The notes beneath the pieces were generated by a model that had not been told where the DNA came from, did no database searches, and saw only the letters and a list, made by a program, of their open reading frames with translations. Made by a program: the position numbers and the translations under genes. This document shows, piece after piece, positions 1-8,891 of a stretch of 24,036 bases of DNA. The stretch is from CAZGMJ01 sp964649005 (GTDB taxonomy: Bacteria > Planctomycetota > Phycisphaerae > Sedimentisphaerales > Anaerobacaceae): assembly GCA_964649005.1 (NCBI GenBank), contig CAZYMD010000067.1:1-24036 (forward strand), given 5' to 3'. Each line of letters starts with the position of its first letter. Position 1 is the first letter of the stretch.

Positions 1-1005
1 GGTCATCTTTTGTTTCATAGCGACTGTTGTCTCACCCGTACCGCCGGCGCTGGTTTTTTGGCCGCTCGTTTCAATATCCCAGAAGCAATCTGTCACACTT
101 GTGCTATTGCGTCCCACAAGACCACCGACATCGCTGCCCCCTGCAACAGCCCCGGCCGCATAGCAACGAACGACTGTCCCGGCGTTGGATCCGATTAAGC
201 CGCCAACGCCAAACTGATCGGCCGTAACGCTGCTGTGGGAATAGCTGTCGGCGACAACGCCGCTCCCATTGAATCCTACTAATCCCCCAACTGTAAATCG
301 CCCTGCAACAGCTCCAGTGCAATAGCATCGACCTATGCCGCCTCTGTTATCCCCTACCAGCCCACCAACCGCGATCTCGCCACCCATTGCGAAGCTTGAA
401 ACCTGGGCCGATGAGCTACAGTCAATAATCGTCCCATGATCCCCATTCCACCCGACAAGGCCGCCAACTGTATGCCGCGATGCAGAAACCCGGCCCGAAT
501 TGTGGCATTTGTCAATCGTGCCCGCTGAATTTGATCCGATCAGGCCGCCCGTATAGAACATACCGTCGCTCGTACTGCCTCCATCGACATAACAGTTAAA
601 TACGGTCCCACATACGAGCTGGCTGATGAGTGAACCGGTATAGGGGCCTCCGACAACGTTGGGGTCTATCAATCCCAAATTCTTGATTTCTGCATTAGGT
701 CCATCAACGTATCTAAAGAGCCCCTCTGTGCCAGTAAAGTTCGAAATTGCGTAGCCGTTGCCATCGAGAACGCCGGAGAACGGACCTGCATGACTGCCAA
801 TCGTGTTGAAATTTACGCCGTTAAGATCGATATCCGCCATAAACTTAAAGTGCTTGTCCAAATTATTCGGCTCGGTACCGATGACACTGATTTGCTTAGG
901 TGTCCATATCAGGTAAGGATCGTCCGCAGTACCATTTCCACCGACGTATTGGGCCAGCACTGGAGAAATGCAAACAAGGACGAAGCCTATTATTATATTT
1001 CGCAT
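1..1005 (-). CDS. Secreted GLUG-repeat protein, 5' part only (3' end off the window)
   Basis: The frame is open from an ATG at 1005 to the window edge: 335 codons with no stop, so the C-terminus is missing. Residues 1-18 are a Sec signal peptide ending SPVLA/Q. Residues 20-110 resemble the conserved lead-in of planctomycete GLUG proteins (GTADDPYLIWTP, then ADIDLNG and GVLDGNGYAISNF). Seven repeats follow at about 120-310, with VGGLVG/VGGLIG cores at 153, 180, 213, 239, 267 and 293. The last readable part, CFWDIETSGQ plus an SAGGTGETT segment, is typical of the closing part of such repeats. Most repeats carry a Cys at the same register. The start is supported by AAGGAAGA just upstream. GLUG proteins are extracellular beta-structured proteins, thought to act in adhesion or glycan binding; no enzymatic motif is visible. 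It is divergent from the 1228 oxidoreductase. Family assignment is firm; function is inferred. Confidence 0.85.
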   Translation of the reverse strand, partial: MRNIIIGFVLVCISPVLAQYVGGNGTADDPYLIWTPKQISVIGTEPNNLDKHFKFMADIDLNGVNFNTIGSHAGPFSGVLDGNGYAISNFTGTEGLFRYVDGPNAEIKNLGLIDPNVVGGPYTGSLISQLVCGTVFNCYVDGGSTSDGMFYTGGLIGSNSAGTIDKCHNSGRVSASRHTVGGLVGWNGDHGTIIDCSSSAQVSSFAMGGEIAVGGLVGDNRGGIGRCYCTGAVAGRFTVGGLVGFNGSGVVADSYSHSSVTADQFGVGGLIGSNAGTVVRCYAAGAVAGGSDVGGLVGRNSTSVTDCFWDIETSGQKTSAGGTGETTVAMKQKMT

Positions 1006-1047
1006 CCGTTTTCTTCCTTGGAGAGCGTCATTGTTACTGACTCCATT

Positions 1048-1076
1048 ATTTTATCAGAATACCATCCGAACTCCAA
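1048..1076 (-). promoter_or_regulatory. Candidate sigma-70-type promoter for the GLUG gene
   Basis: On the minus strand TTGGAG (1076-1071) and TAAAAT (1053-1048) are separated by exactly 17 bases, about 45 bases before the GLUG start codon. This is a pattern match by eye only. Confidence 0.4.
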
Positions 1077-1143
1077 ATACAAATACACTGTGAAGGATCC
1101 AAGGGTGTCATCTTTATGAAAGCCTGATTCTCTTACCAAACAG

Positions 1144-1172
1144 TTGCCGATCCATTGACACTGCGGTATCAT
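1144..1172 (+). promoter_or_regulatory. Candidate promoter for the 1228-4557 gene pair
   Basis: TTGCCG (1144-1149), a 17-base spacer, then TATCAT (1167-1172). The predicted transcript would start near 1180. That places the in-frame ATG at 1171 inside the -10 box and favours the ATG at 1228 as the real start. Confidence 0.4.
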
Positions 1173-1227
1173 GTACCACAGCTCCACAGGAGCCGATGGT
1201 TTCAACGCTATTGACTGGAGAAATATC

Positions 1228-2541
1228 ATGCAGTTGTCCAAGAGGAAATGCAACCAATCACATCACATTAGTCGCCGCCGGTTTCTTCAGCACGCCGCTG
1301 CTATTGCAGTGCCCACGTTTTTGCCTGGTGCGGCGTTGGGCCTCAACGGCGCTGTGGCGCCGAGCAACCGCGTCGTTTTCGGAGGAATAGGCATGGGTAA
1401 TAGAGCCATGTATATCCTACCGAATTTTCTGAGCTTCAAGGAGATTCAATTTGCGGCGGTTTCCGATGCGCGTGCCGACCGACGCAGATTGTCCAAGGAT
1501 GCGATCGACGCTCATTATCAGAACCAAAGTTGTCGTAGCTATCCGGATTTTCGGGAGATGCTGGCCCGGAAAGATATCGACGCAGTGCTGATCGCCACGG
1601 GCAATCGGTGGCACGCTACAGCTTCGATGTTTGCGGCCAAGGCGGGCAAGGATATCTACTGCGAGAAGCCGATTACGCTGACCATTCGTGAGGGCCGCGA
1701 GTTAGTGAATATGTGTCGGCGTTATGGTGCGATCTATCAGGCGGGCACACAGCGTCGCTCGACGGCCTCTTATCGGTTTGCCCGTGAAATGGTGCGTCAG
1801 GGTAAAATCGGTCGCTTGCATACGGTCGAGATGCAAGTCTGGACTCTGCAGGGTATAGCCCATCAGGCCATAGCGGCTGTGCCCAAGGGCTGGGATTACG
1901 ATATGTGGCTTGGGCCCGTTCAGTGGCGACCGTTTGTGCCGGCGAGGGTTTGGAACTGGATGTCGTTTTGGGATACCGGCGAGGGGGTACACGCGGACAT
2001 GGGCTGTCACTACACCGACCAGGGGCAGTGGGCGCTTGGCGCCGATGGCAGCGGTCCGGTTGAGTTCGAGACCAGCGATATGGTGTGGCCCGATCCGGTG
2101 AAATTCATGAGCGACACGGTACTGTCGGGAACGTTCAGATATCATTACGAAAACGGCGTCAAGTGCGTAATGTATCAGCGAGGCGCTTTCGCGGACCGAT
2201 ACATCCGCTATATCGGCGACGAGGGCTGGATTCAGGTGGACGACGAGACGGATGTAGTGACGGCGGAGCCGGCGTCTATTTTGCAGCTCAAGCGGGCCGG
2301 CGGGCCTGGATGGTCCAACGTTGGCGGACATATAGGCGATCTGCTGCACGGCATCCGGACGCGAACGCCCACGTTGTGCAATCCGGAAGTTGCTCATCGC
2401 GCCCAATCTATCTGCGAGGCTATGACGATTAGCGCCCGTCTGGGCCGTAAGCTGAAGTGGGACCCTGTGGTAGAACGATTTGACGATGAGGACGCCAATC
2501 GGATGCTCTATCGCATACCACGTGCTCCGTGGTGCATCTAA
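1228..2541 (+). CDS. Tat-exported Gfo/Idh/MocA family oxidoreductase
   Basis: 437 residues. The start at ATG 1228 is preceded by GGAG with 7-base spacing; an in-frame ATG at 1171 lacks a ribosome-binding site. Residues 14-38 form a Tat signal (SRRRFLQHAAAIA...). The Rossmann nucleotide-binding motif is GGIGMGNRA at 52-60. The EKP motif with the conserved Lys is at 146-148, and ADMGCH at 256-261 supplies the His usually catalytic in this family. The sequence GWDYDMWLGP (221-230) is characteristic of the exported bacterial subgroup. These enzymes oxidise or reduce sugar hydroxyls with NAD(P), often tightly bound when exported. The substrate cannot be read from sequence. The next gene starts 33 bases downstream on the same strand, so the two are probably co-transcribed. 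Confidence 0.9.
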   Translation: MQLSKRKCNQSHHISRRRFLQHAAAIAVPTFLPGAALGLNGAVAPSNRVVFGGIGMGNRAMYILPNFLSFKEIQFAAVSDARADRRRLSKDAIDAHYQNQSCRSYPDFREMLARKDIDAVLIATGNRWHATASMFAAKAGKDIYCEKPITLTIREGRELVNMCRRYGAIYQAGTQRRSTASYRFAREMVRQGKIGRLHTVEMQVWTLQGIAHQAIAAVPKGWDYDMWLGPVQWRPFVPARVWNWMSFWDTGEGVHADMGCHYTDQGQWALGADGSGPVEFETSDMVWPDPVKFMSDTVLSGTFRYHYENGVKCVMYQRGAFADRYIRYIGDEGWIQVDDETDVVTAEPASILQLKRAGGPGWSNVGGHIGDLLHGIRTRTPTLCNPEVAHRAQSICEAMTISARLGRKLKWDPVVERFDDEDANRMLYRIPRAPWCI

Positions 2542-2574
2542 GCAAGAAATAACCTCTTCTTGAGGAACTGTATT

Positions 2575-4557
2575 ATGAAGCTTCGAACTTTTCTAATCGT
2601 GCAAAGTGTTCTTTTCCTGTCTATCCCGCTATGGGCTGCGGATATCGACGTGCTCTTCGACCAGGCGGCACGTTATAGTTCCGGTGACAGCGCCGAAGCG
2701 CTGCGCCAAATCGAGCAGGGACTTGTTGAGTCTTCCGGTAATCCCGAACTACGGCGTGAACTCGAAACTGCGCTGGTTCGATTGCTTTCGCCGTCGGCAA
2801 CCTTCGAGGCGAATCGATTCGCCTGCCAACAATTGGCTGTCTATGGTACTGAAGCATCGCTACCGGCTCTCGCTGAACTGCTCAAAAGGCGTGATGTGAC
2901 AGGTATTGCATGTCTGGCTCTTAGCACACATCCATCGACTCTGGCCAACAAGGTTCTACGTGAAGCACTAACCGCTTCAACGGGAGCCGACCGGGTGCAG
3001 ATTATAGTGGCGCTGGGAAGCCGAAAGGATGCTTTGGCCGTGCCGATACTGGCGAAGCTTGCTCGTGATCCAGATTTCAAAACCGCCGCTACAGCGATTG
3101 CCGCCCTTGGTAAAATCGCCGGCAGGGAGGCATTGGAGTCGTTGTCATCACTGCGTGGACTAAGCGATCCGGAGCGGGCATATTTAGCGGTTATGGCTTC
3201 ACTGGTCGCCGCGGATCGTTTTGTTGAAGCCGGCTTAAATGCGACGGCGGCTGACATATATGAGGATTTGCTTGGTCCATCTCAGCCGCCTAAGGTACGC
3301 CGTGCCGCCTTCGAAGGATTGATGCGCACCGATGCAGATGGAGGAGAAAAACGTATTGAGGAGGTGCTTGATGGACAGGATGTGCTTCTAAAACCATCGG
3401 CGATCGCCCAGATAGCCGTTCTCACAGGTCCTGACGTCTCCAGGAAATTTGCGCTTGAATTGCCCGGCCTTGATCCGGCTGTTCAGGTGCTTCTGATTGA
3501 GGCATTAGCGAAAAGGAATGATTCATACGCTCGTGCCGCAATCGTGGAGCAAGTGTCGGCAGACAATTCGGATGTTCGCCGCACTGCCATAATAGCGCTG
3601 GCGGATATTGGGGACGAATCTGCTGTTGGAGTACTGGTTAAAACGCTCGGAGCGATAGAGGACAAGGATGAACGGTCGATCATCGTTACAACTCTGTCCA
3701 GCCTTCAAGGGGGCGAGGTGGTTGATGAGAGTATCATCGCATCGCTTAGGAAGTCCTCGGTCTCGATTCGGGCCAGTTTGATCGAAGTATTGCGCCGGCG
3801 TCTGTGTACGGCGGCAGTGCCCGTGCTGCTTGAAGATGCAGCAAGCACGAACGGAGATGTTGCAGAGGAGGCATTTCGTGCATTGGGTGAACTCGCATCT
3901 TCGGATGCAGTTGTCCAGCTTATGGCGAGACTGATTGATCTGCGTGCACCTTCGGCCCGTAGCGCCGCTGAGACAGCAGTAGCGAAAGTCCTTCGGAAAG
4001 TTCCTGATCCTGCACTTCGTTCAGCCACTATCCTCGCTCTCATGAGGCAGACTAAAAAAATCGAGACTCGGTGCTCTTTGATTAGTTTACTGAAGGTTTG
4101 CGCTGATGCGAAGGCGCTGGGAGCAGTCAAGACTGCACTGGAAGATTCTGATTCATCTATCCGGGATGCCGCTTTGCGGAGCCTGGCTGGCTGGCCTGAT
4201 GCGGCTGCGTGGGATCTTTTAGCGGAAGTTTACAGTGATTCCAAAGTTTTGCGCGAGCAACGGCTTGCCCTGCAGGGATTGGTACGGCTGGGGCACATCG
4301 AAAATAACTCTCCGACAGACACGTTGGTTGGTCATTACGAGCTGCTTTTGAATAACGTTCGAGACGATACGGAACTCAAGTTGATTCTGAGCGCTCTGGC
4401 CGGGTGTGCTCATCCGGATGCATTGGCTCTTGTGCTGCCTTTGCGGGAGAATGCTCAAGTTAAAGCCGAGGCCGAAGCTGCTATCAGGAAGATCGCGGAG
4501 GCAATTAGCGACAAGCATCCGGAAGCGTCGCGAGAGGCTCTCGAACAGCTCAAGTGA
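2575..4557 (+). CDS. Secreted HEAT-repeat protein
   Basis: 660 residues. The start is ATG 2575, with GAGG nine bases upstream; a TTG 15 bases earlier is in frame but less likely. Residues 1-22 are a Sec signal peptide (hydrophobic run, cut near LWAAD). Almost all the rest is a solenoid of 30-35-residue alpha-helical pairs with the HEAT/PBS-lyase-like pattern 'ALA..LL...D..VR..A..ALG..G', for example around DNSDVRRTAIIALADIGDES, and again in the segments ending RAAFEGLMR, EEAFRALGELA and RDAALRSLAGW. No catalytic motif is visible. HEAT solenoids are protein-protein scaffolds, so an exported one next to a Tat oxidoreductase may dock or organise it. That role is inference from the 33-base spacing. 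A hairpin terminator lies downstream at 4693-4720. Confidence 0.85.
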   Translation: MKLRTFLIVQSVLFLSIPLWAADIDVLFDQAARYSSGDSAEALRQIEQGLVESSGNPELRRELETALVRLLSPSATFEANRFACQQLAVYGTEASLPALAELLKRRDVTGIACLALSTHPSTLANKVLREALTASTGADRVQIIVALGSRKDALAVPILAKLARDPDFKTAATAIAALGKIAGREALESLSSLRGLSDPERAYLAVMASLVAADRFVEAGLNATAADIYEDLLGPSQPPKVRRAAFEGLMRTDADGGEKRIEEVLDGQDVLLKPSAIAQIAVLTGPDVSRKFALELPGLDPAVQVLLIEALAKRNDSYARAAIVEQVSADNSDVRRTAIIALADIGDESAVGVLVKTLGAIEDKDERSIIVTTLSSLQGGEVVDESIIASLRKSSVSIRASLIEVLRRRLCTAAVPVLLEDAASTNGDVAEEAFRALGELASSDAVVQLMARLIDLRAPSARSAAETAVAKVLRKVPDPALRSATILALMRQTKKIETRCSLISLLKVCADAKALGAVKTALEDSDSSIRDAALRSLAGWPDAAAWDLLAEVYSDSKVLREQRLALQGLVRLGHIENNSPTDTLVGHYELLLNNVRDDTELKLILSALAGCAHPDALALVLPLRENAQVKAEAEAAIRKIAEAISDKHPEASREALEQLK

Positions 4558-4692
4558 AATTGCAGTTAGTCCAAGAGGGCGCACAAGGTAGAATATGCCC
4601 TCTACCGAATTCCGCCCGCCCATCCCGGTGTTTGGCGATGGCAATTTTTTGGCGGATAGATAGACCTCTGCTGGTAATGCACACTAAGAAAC

Positions 4693-4720
4693 GGGGCCCA
4701 CACTATATAGTGCAGGCCCC
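4693..4720. terminator. Bidirectional hairpin terminator between convergent genes
   Basis: GGGGCC (4693-4698) pairs with GGCCCC (4715-4720). Inside, CACT and AGTG pair around an ATAT loop after a CA/CA internal mismatch. Short T-rich tracts lie on both sides (GGATTTGTTC on +, GTTTCTT on -). It sits between the HEAT gene and the convergent 1344-residue gene and could serve both. Confidence 0.6.
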
Positions 4721-4775
4721 GGATTTGTTCAGATGCGACATGTACATCAGTCGCACATTGTAAAACACCATGACC

Positions 4776-7700
4776 TTATGGCCAGAGCTGCTCGTCAAGC
4801 CATGTGTCGATCAGGCCGGTGTAATCCATAAAGTCGATCACACCATCGCCATTGACGTCGATATTGGCGTCATGCGGTCTTAGCAAAAGGTATAGTTCCT
4901 GATCGAACGCGGTGGTCTTGCCGGCAAGAGATGCAACCTCGCCCTGCGACAGGGAACGATTGTACAAACGCACCTCATCAAGGGCGCCGTTGAATGGATT
5001 GCTGCCACCACCTTCGACGGCGCCGAACACAAGGGCCGCACCAGGATCCGAGCCGAACGAAAATCCACCGGACCCGGTCGCACTGCCGTTGATGTAGAAC
5101 GTGGCCGTCGTACCGTCAAACGTTGCGGCAACGTGTGTCCACTGATCCACCGGAAGCACGAAATTTCCGTTATCCGGTCCACTTCCTTCGCGGAAGAATC
5201 CGAGTGCACCGGTGTCAACATTGGCTTCAATATTCCACATCATTTCTGTGGCGCTCCAGGTGTCGCGCTTACCGATCAGACCCTGATACGAACCGCTGAG
5301 GCCATTCCAGTTGGCCCAGAGAGCGACCGTGAGCTGGCCTGTGTCGGCTGAAGGATCCCATGTACCCAGATCGACGTACTGGTTCGAGCCATTGAACAGC
5401 ATGCCCTGACCGGTCTGTCCGGCAACGTAGGTCGGTGCATTGGCCGCAGTACCGTGGTGGCCCTGACCGCTGCTGTCCTGAGCGTTATTCTCAAGACGGT
5501 AGTATCCGACCAGGCCGGTAGTGCTTGGGACCTCAGGCGTCACCAGCCAGTTGCTCTTGAGCCAGTTGTCGGTCAGTATCTCGAGGTCCGGCATGTCAAC
5601 AACACAGTTGCTGTTGAAATCGTTGTCCGGCTTTGACAACTGCGACACACACCTCGATCCTTCCACTCTGATGTCATCAATGAACATCAAGCCCGAACCG
5701 CCTGGCTGGGTCGTATTACCAAAGGTGCCGAAGCCAAGCGCGATGCTGTCGATATTGGCGAGATTCAGGCTGGGATTTACAGCGGTGAACTCGCTCAGAG
5801 CGATACCCTGGTCATACTGGCCCCATGAGGTCCAGGCCGTAACATTTGCGGCGTCAAGATCAGGATTGTATACAGTCGCTTTCTGACCGGCGCCGTCTTT
5901 GATTGAGACGTACATCCGCTCAGGAGCGTTGCTCTGGATACCAATGTCCTGATTGGTCCATATGCCGCCTGAGACATTGCCGGTAGTGGTGATGTTAGAG
6001 AACACCGCTGTGGCTGTTACGAAACGCGTGTGGCTGGTAATCGCCAAACCGATGTAACAAGGCGTATTCATCTGGATATTATAGGTTCCGACCTGAGTCC
6101 ATGTGCCTGCAGTACCGCCGACATCATTTGCATGATATGCCGTTAAGTTTCCTCCAATATCCTTGGTGAGACGTAACCACTGAGGACGCTCCGAAACACC
6201 GGCCTGCTGGACACTAACACTGGTTCCCGCTGCCTCTGGGCGGTACTGGAACGCAACGCCCTGAGTATTGGTCAGGCACATGAAGGCATGGGTCGAGTTC
6301 GGGTCGAGTGTCTCACGAATCATAACGCCCGCCTTGACCCAATCGTTCATGTTCTCGCCAGTAGGCGCTTCGACCTTGGCGATAATCGAAGCAGCACCAG
6401 CACCGAGGCTCTTCCAGGCATAGTGGAACTCGTCAAGTTCGCCGACATCAGTAAGCCAGATGTCATAACCAGCGCCTGTCAGTGTGTAGGTGCCTGCAGG
6501 GCCTTCAACAAGGCTGCCTTGGGACTGGATGTGGCCGTAGTAAGAGAGAGACAACCTTTTGAGGTCGTGCTGCGTCCAATCCCTGTCGGAACCGACCAGC
6601 GTCTTTGTTGCCTCAGAATACTTCATGTTGTTGTCGTAGAACATCGGCATTGACTGTCCACCACTGTGGACGATTGAGGTCTCACAGAAATGCTCACCAT
6701 CTTCGAAGATCGGATATGGATAGCCTGAAATCGAGCCATTGGTCGAACCGCCGAAACCATCGATCCAAGTCTCGAAGACGCGATCCGGCGGCTCATCGTT
6801 GTAATCTTCGAAGTCATCGATAATCAGGTAGTCTGCGGTCGTGAAGCTCCAGACAGCACCTTTCCAGGGAGCCTCGGGCTCGGCGGGATTAAGCTCATCC
6901 ACACGCCAGTAGTAGCTCTTGCCCCACTCAAGCACACCGGGATCATACAGCTCATCACCGAGCGCCTTGGGGCCTTTGTACTCGGGCGAAGCTGTTGTGG
7001 CATTCGCCACAGCCGTTGCATCAGTTCCAAAGTAGAGTTGATGAGATGCGGCTTTGATTCCGGCTCTCCAGCTAAGCACAGGATGCTGGAAGACGCCTGT
7101 GGCCCTATTAGCGGGACTGGAGCCGTAGGCATTGACCGGTAGGAACGGCGCGAGATATTGTCCGTCAATAGTCGTGCGGGTTGAGATTCCGGGACCCTGC
7201 CATACAACGTTGCAGTGATCGCCGCCTTCCCCTTCCTTCCACAACGCTTCAATGTAATACCTCTCACCGGCTAAGAGTGGTATGGCGACAGATGTCTGCG
7301 AGCTATACTTTTCAAATTCAGTGATACCAGTATAACCTGCTATGCTGGCGATTAATGAGGCGCTTTCGGGAGACTCATCGGGGCTCAGCCACAACTCACT
7401 GTCGTCATCTCCAGCGATCCAGAACGTGTAGTTGCCTGTGGCCGGAGCATAGAGCCAGCCGTAAATTCGGGCTCCGTAATTGTCTATATCATCTCCATCC
7501 CAGGAAAACGATGTTGCATCCTCGGTAACGTCCGGACTTGCCGGGAATCGCGGATCAGATCTCAACGCGCTAAGGACGGTGCCGGTGATATTTTCCCACC
7601 TTTCCATTACAGCATTACCCAAGCCTGGTTCTGCTGTGGTGAAGCTCCAGACATCGCCCTTGTAGTACTTCTGTTCCGTTGGATTAGATTCGTCCACGCG

Positions 7701-8810
7701 CCAGTAATATGTCTTATTGCTCTCCAGTGGACCGGTGGGAGTATAAAATGCCTCCGTCGTGAATTCGCCTGTGTTTTCCGGAGCATTAGCCACTGTATCG
7801 TAGTCGTCTCCGAAATATATGTAATGCACCATCACTCCGTAACCCGAAGACCAGATCAACGTCGGTTCAGGGGGAACGATATACATCCCGTCATCGGGAT
7901 CAGGATCGTATGCCTTGTTCGGAGGTACGAAGAAGCTCCAAACGTTACCGGTATGCTTGGTGACTCCATCGGCCTCGACTTCGTCGATTCGCCAGTAGTA
8001 GGTAGTGCCAGGTACAAGACCATCCGAATAAGGATACGGCGCGAATCCGACCATGAAGTACTTGGTGGTTTGGTTGCCCTGGGAAGTGCCACCGGTGCCG
8101 TTCGCTACTGCGTCGTAATTTGTGCCGAAGTAGACATCGTGAGATGCGGCTGTGTCACCTGCCTCCCATTTCAGACTCGCCCATGCCAGTGGATAGGTAG
8201 AACCGTCGGCGGGATCGGGTTTTCGCGCCTTGGGTTTGGGGCCCAATTCAGGTGCAACATAGTCGCCCTCGTAAAACCTTACATGATCCACCCAGAAATC
8301 ACCCGGCGCGAAACCTATGTGGAAAGTTATAGTCGCCGGGTTTACGTCCGCGCTCATAACAGGAGTTGTTATACTATATTCCTGCCATTCGTTAGTAATG
8401 GTGATGACCTGGTCACCATATCCTGTCCATGGATCTGCGGCCAGTTCAGGCTTGAAATTGACCTGCAGTGTGCCCTGCTTGGACTTGAAGAAGGCGGAGA
8501 GAGTGTATTTCTTGCCTGATTCAAAAGTATGTCCTGAGTGCTGTAGACCAAAATCCCAGGAATTTGCACCAGCCTGAGGAACTACAACGTGCAGGCAATA
8601 TCTTCCGTCCAACACGTCTTCGGCAATTTCTGCGCCTGTTAATGCTTCAACTACTTGCAGGGACGACCCGCCGTATTCACTCCACGGCGTAGTAACACCA
8701 TCCTCAAAACCACCGTTATCCAGTAAGTTTGTTACTTGTGCATAGCCTGTGTTCGATACTACCAATCCTATCAACAATGCTGCTATTAACCAAATTATGC
8801 GGTCTCTCAT
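4776..8810 (-). CDS. Large secreted multidomain carbohydrate-binding protein (CBM, PA14, LamG, split dockerin-like repeats)
   Basis: 1344 residues. The start ATG is preceded by an excellent AAGGAGGAATAACT. Domains in order: signal peptide 1-24; CBM4/9-like jelly roll about 27-182 (NLLDNGGFEDG to WVDHVRFYEGD); two fibronectin-III-like planctomycete repeats at 195-296 and 300-393 (HDVYFGT, YYWRIDEV, WSFFVP); PA14-like domain 397-558 (GNYTFWIAGDDDSELWL); a third repeat 561-659; a jelly roll beginning IIDDFEDYND at 663 and resuming at about 945-1050 (MFIDDIRVEG), interrupted by a DUF1349/concanavalin-like segment at about 766-944; dockerin-like EF-hand half 1061-1087; LamG 1098-1297; second EF-hand half 1314-1340 (DVNGDGVIDFMD). 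No glycosidase motif is seen. It probably binds polysaccharide at the cell surface. It converges on the HEAT gene. Confidence 0.88.
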   Translation of the reverse strand: MRDRIIWLIAALLIGLVVSNTGYAQVTNLLDNGGFEDGVTTPWSEYGGSSLQVVEALTGAEIAEDVLDGRYCLHVVVPQAGANSWDFGLQHSGHTFESGKKYTLSAFFKSKQGTLQVNFKPELAADPWTGYGDQVITITNEWQEYSITTPVMSADVNPATITFHIGFAPGDFWVDHVRFYEGDYVAPELGPKPKARKPDPADGSTYPLAWASLKWEAGDTAASHDVYFGTNYDAVANGTGGTSQGNQTTKYFMVGFAPYPYSDGLVPGTTYYWRIDEVEADGVTKHTGNVWSFFVPPNKAYDPDPDDGMYIVPPEPTLIWSSGYGVMVHYIYFGDDYDTVANAPENTGEFTTEAFYTPTGPLESNKTYYWRVDESNPTEQKYYKGDVWSFTTAEPGLGNAVMERWENITGTVLSALRSDPRFPASPDVTEDATSFSWDGDDIDNYGARIYGWLYAPATGNYTFWIAGDDDSELWLSPDESPESASLIASIAGYTGITEFEKYSSQTSVAIPLLAGERYYIEALWKEGEGGDHCNVVWQGPGISTRTTIDGQYLAPFLPVNAYGSSPANRATGVFQHPVLSWRAGIKAASHQLYFGTDATAVANATTASPEYKGPKALGDELYDPGVLEWGKSYYWRVDELNPAEPEAPWKGAVWSFTTADYLIIDDFEDYNDEPPDRVFETWIDGFGGSTNGSISGYPYPIFEDGEHFCETSIVHSGGQSMPMFYDNNMKYSEATKTLVGSDRDWTQHDLKRLSLSYYGHIQSQGSLVEGPAGTYTLTGAGYDIWLTDVGELDEFHYAWKSLGAGAASIIAKVEAPTGENMNDWVKAGVMIRETLDPNSTHAFMCLTNTQGVAFQYRPEAAGTSVSVQQAGVSERPQWLRLTKDIGGNLTAYHANDVGGTAGTWTQVGTYNIQMNTPCYIGLAITSHTRFVTATAVFSNITTTGNVSGGIWTNQDIGIQSNAPERMYVSIKDGAGQKATVYNPDLDAANVTAWTSWGQYDQGIALSEFTAVNPSLNLANIDSIALGFGTFGNTTQPGGSGLMFIDDIRVEGSRCVSQLSKPDNDFNSNCVVDMPDLEILTDNWLKSNWLVTPEVPSTTGLVGYYRLENNAQDSSGQGHHGTAANAPTYVAGQTGQGMLFNGSNQYVDLGTWDPSADTGQLTVALWANWNGLSGSYQGLIGKRDTWSATEMMWNIEANVDTGALGFFREGSGPDNGNFVLPVDQWTHVAATFDGTTATFYINGSATGSGGFSFGSDPGAALVFGAVEGGGSNPFNGALDEVRLYNRSLSQGEVASLAGKTTAFDQELYLLLRPHDANIDVNGDGVIDFMDYTGLIDTWLDEQLWP

Positions 8811-8891
8811 AGTTATTCCTCCTTCGTAATATCAGCCGCTCTGCGACCTAACATAATTGATTTTACGACATCTCCATCTACACAACGACCT

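Noticed and set aside
1702..2406. Open frame of 234 codons antisense to the first oxidoreductase
   Set aside because: It lies wholly within a gene with strong family motifs, has no ribosome-binding site and has a skewed composition rich in Arg, His and Pro.
7824..8519. Open frame of 231 codons antisense to the 1344-residue gene
   Set aside because: It is covered by clear CBM and fibronectin-like coding on the minus strand and shows no protein family pattern.
4776..8810. Cellulosome component, from the dockerin-like repeats
   Set aside because: No cohesin or scaffoldin is present in the window, and such repeats are common in planctomycete secreted proteins without cellulosomes.
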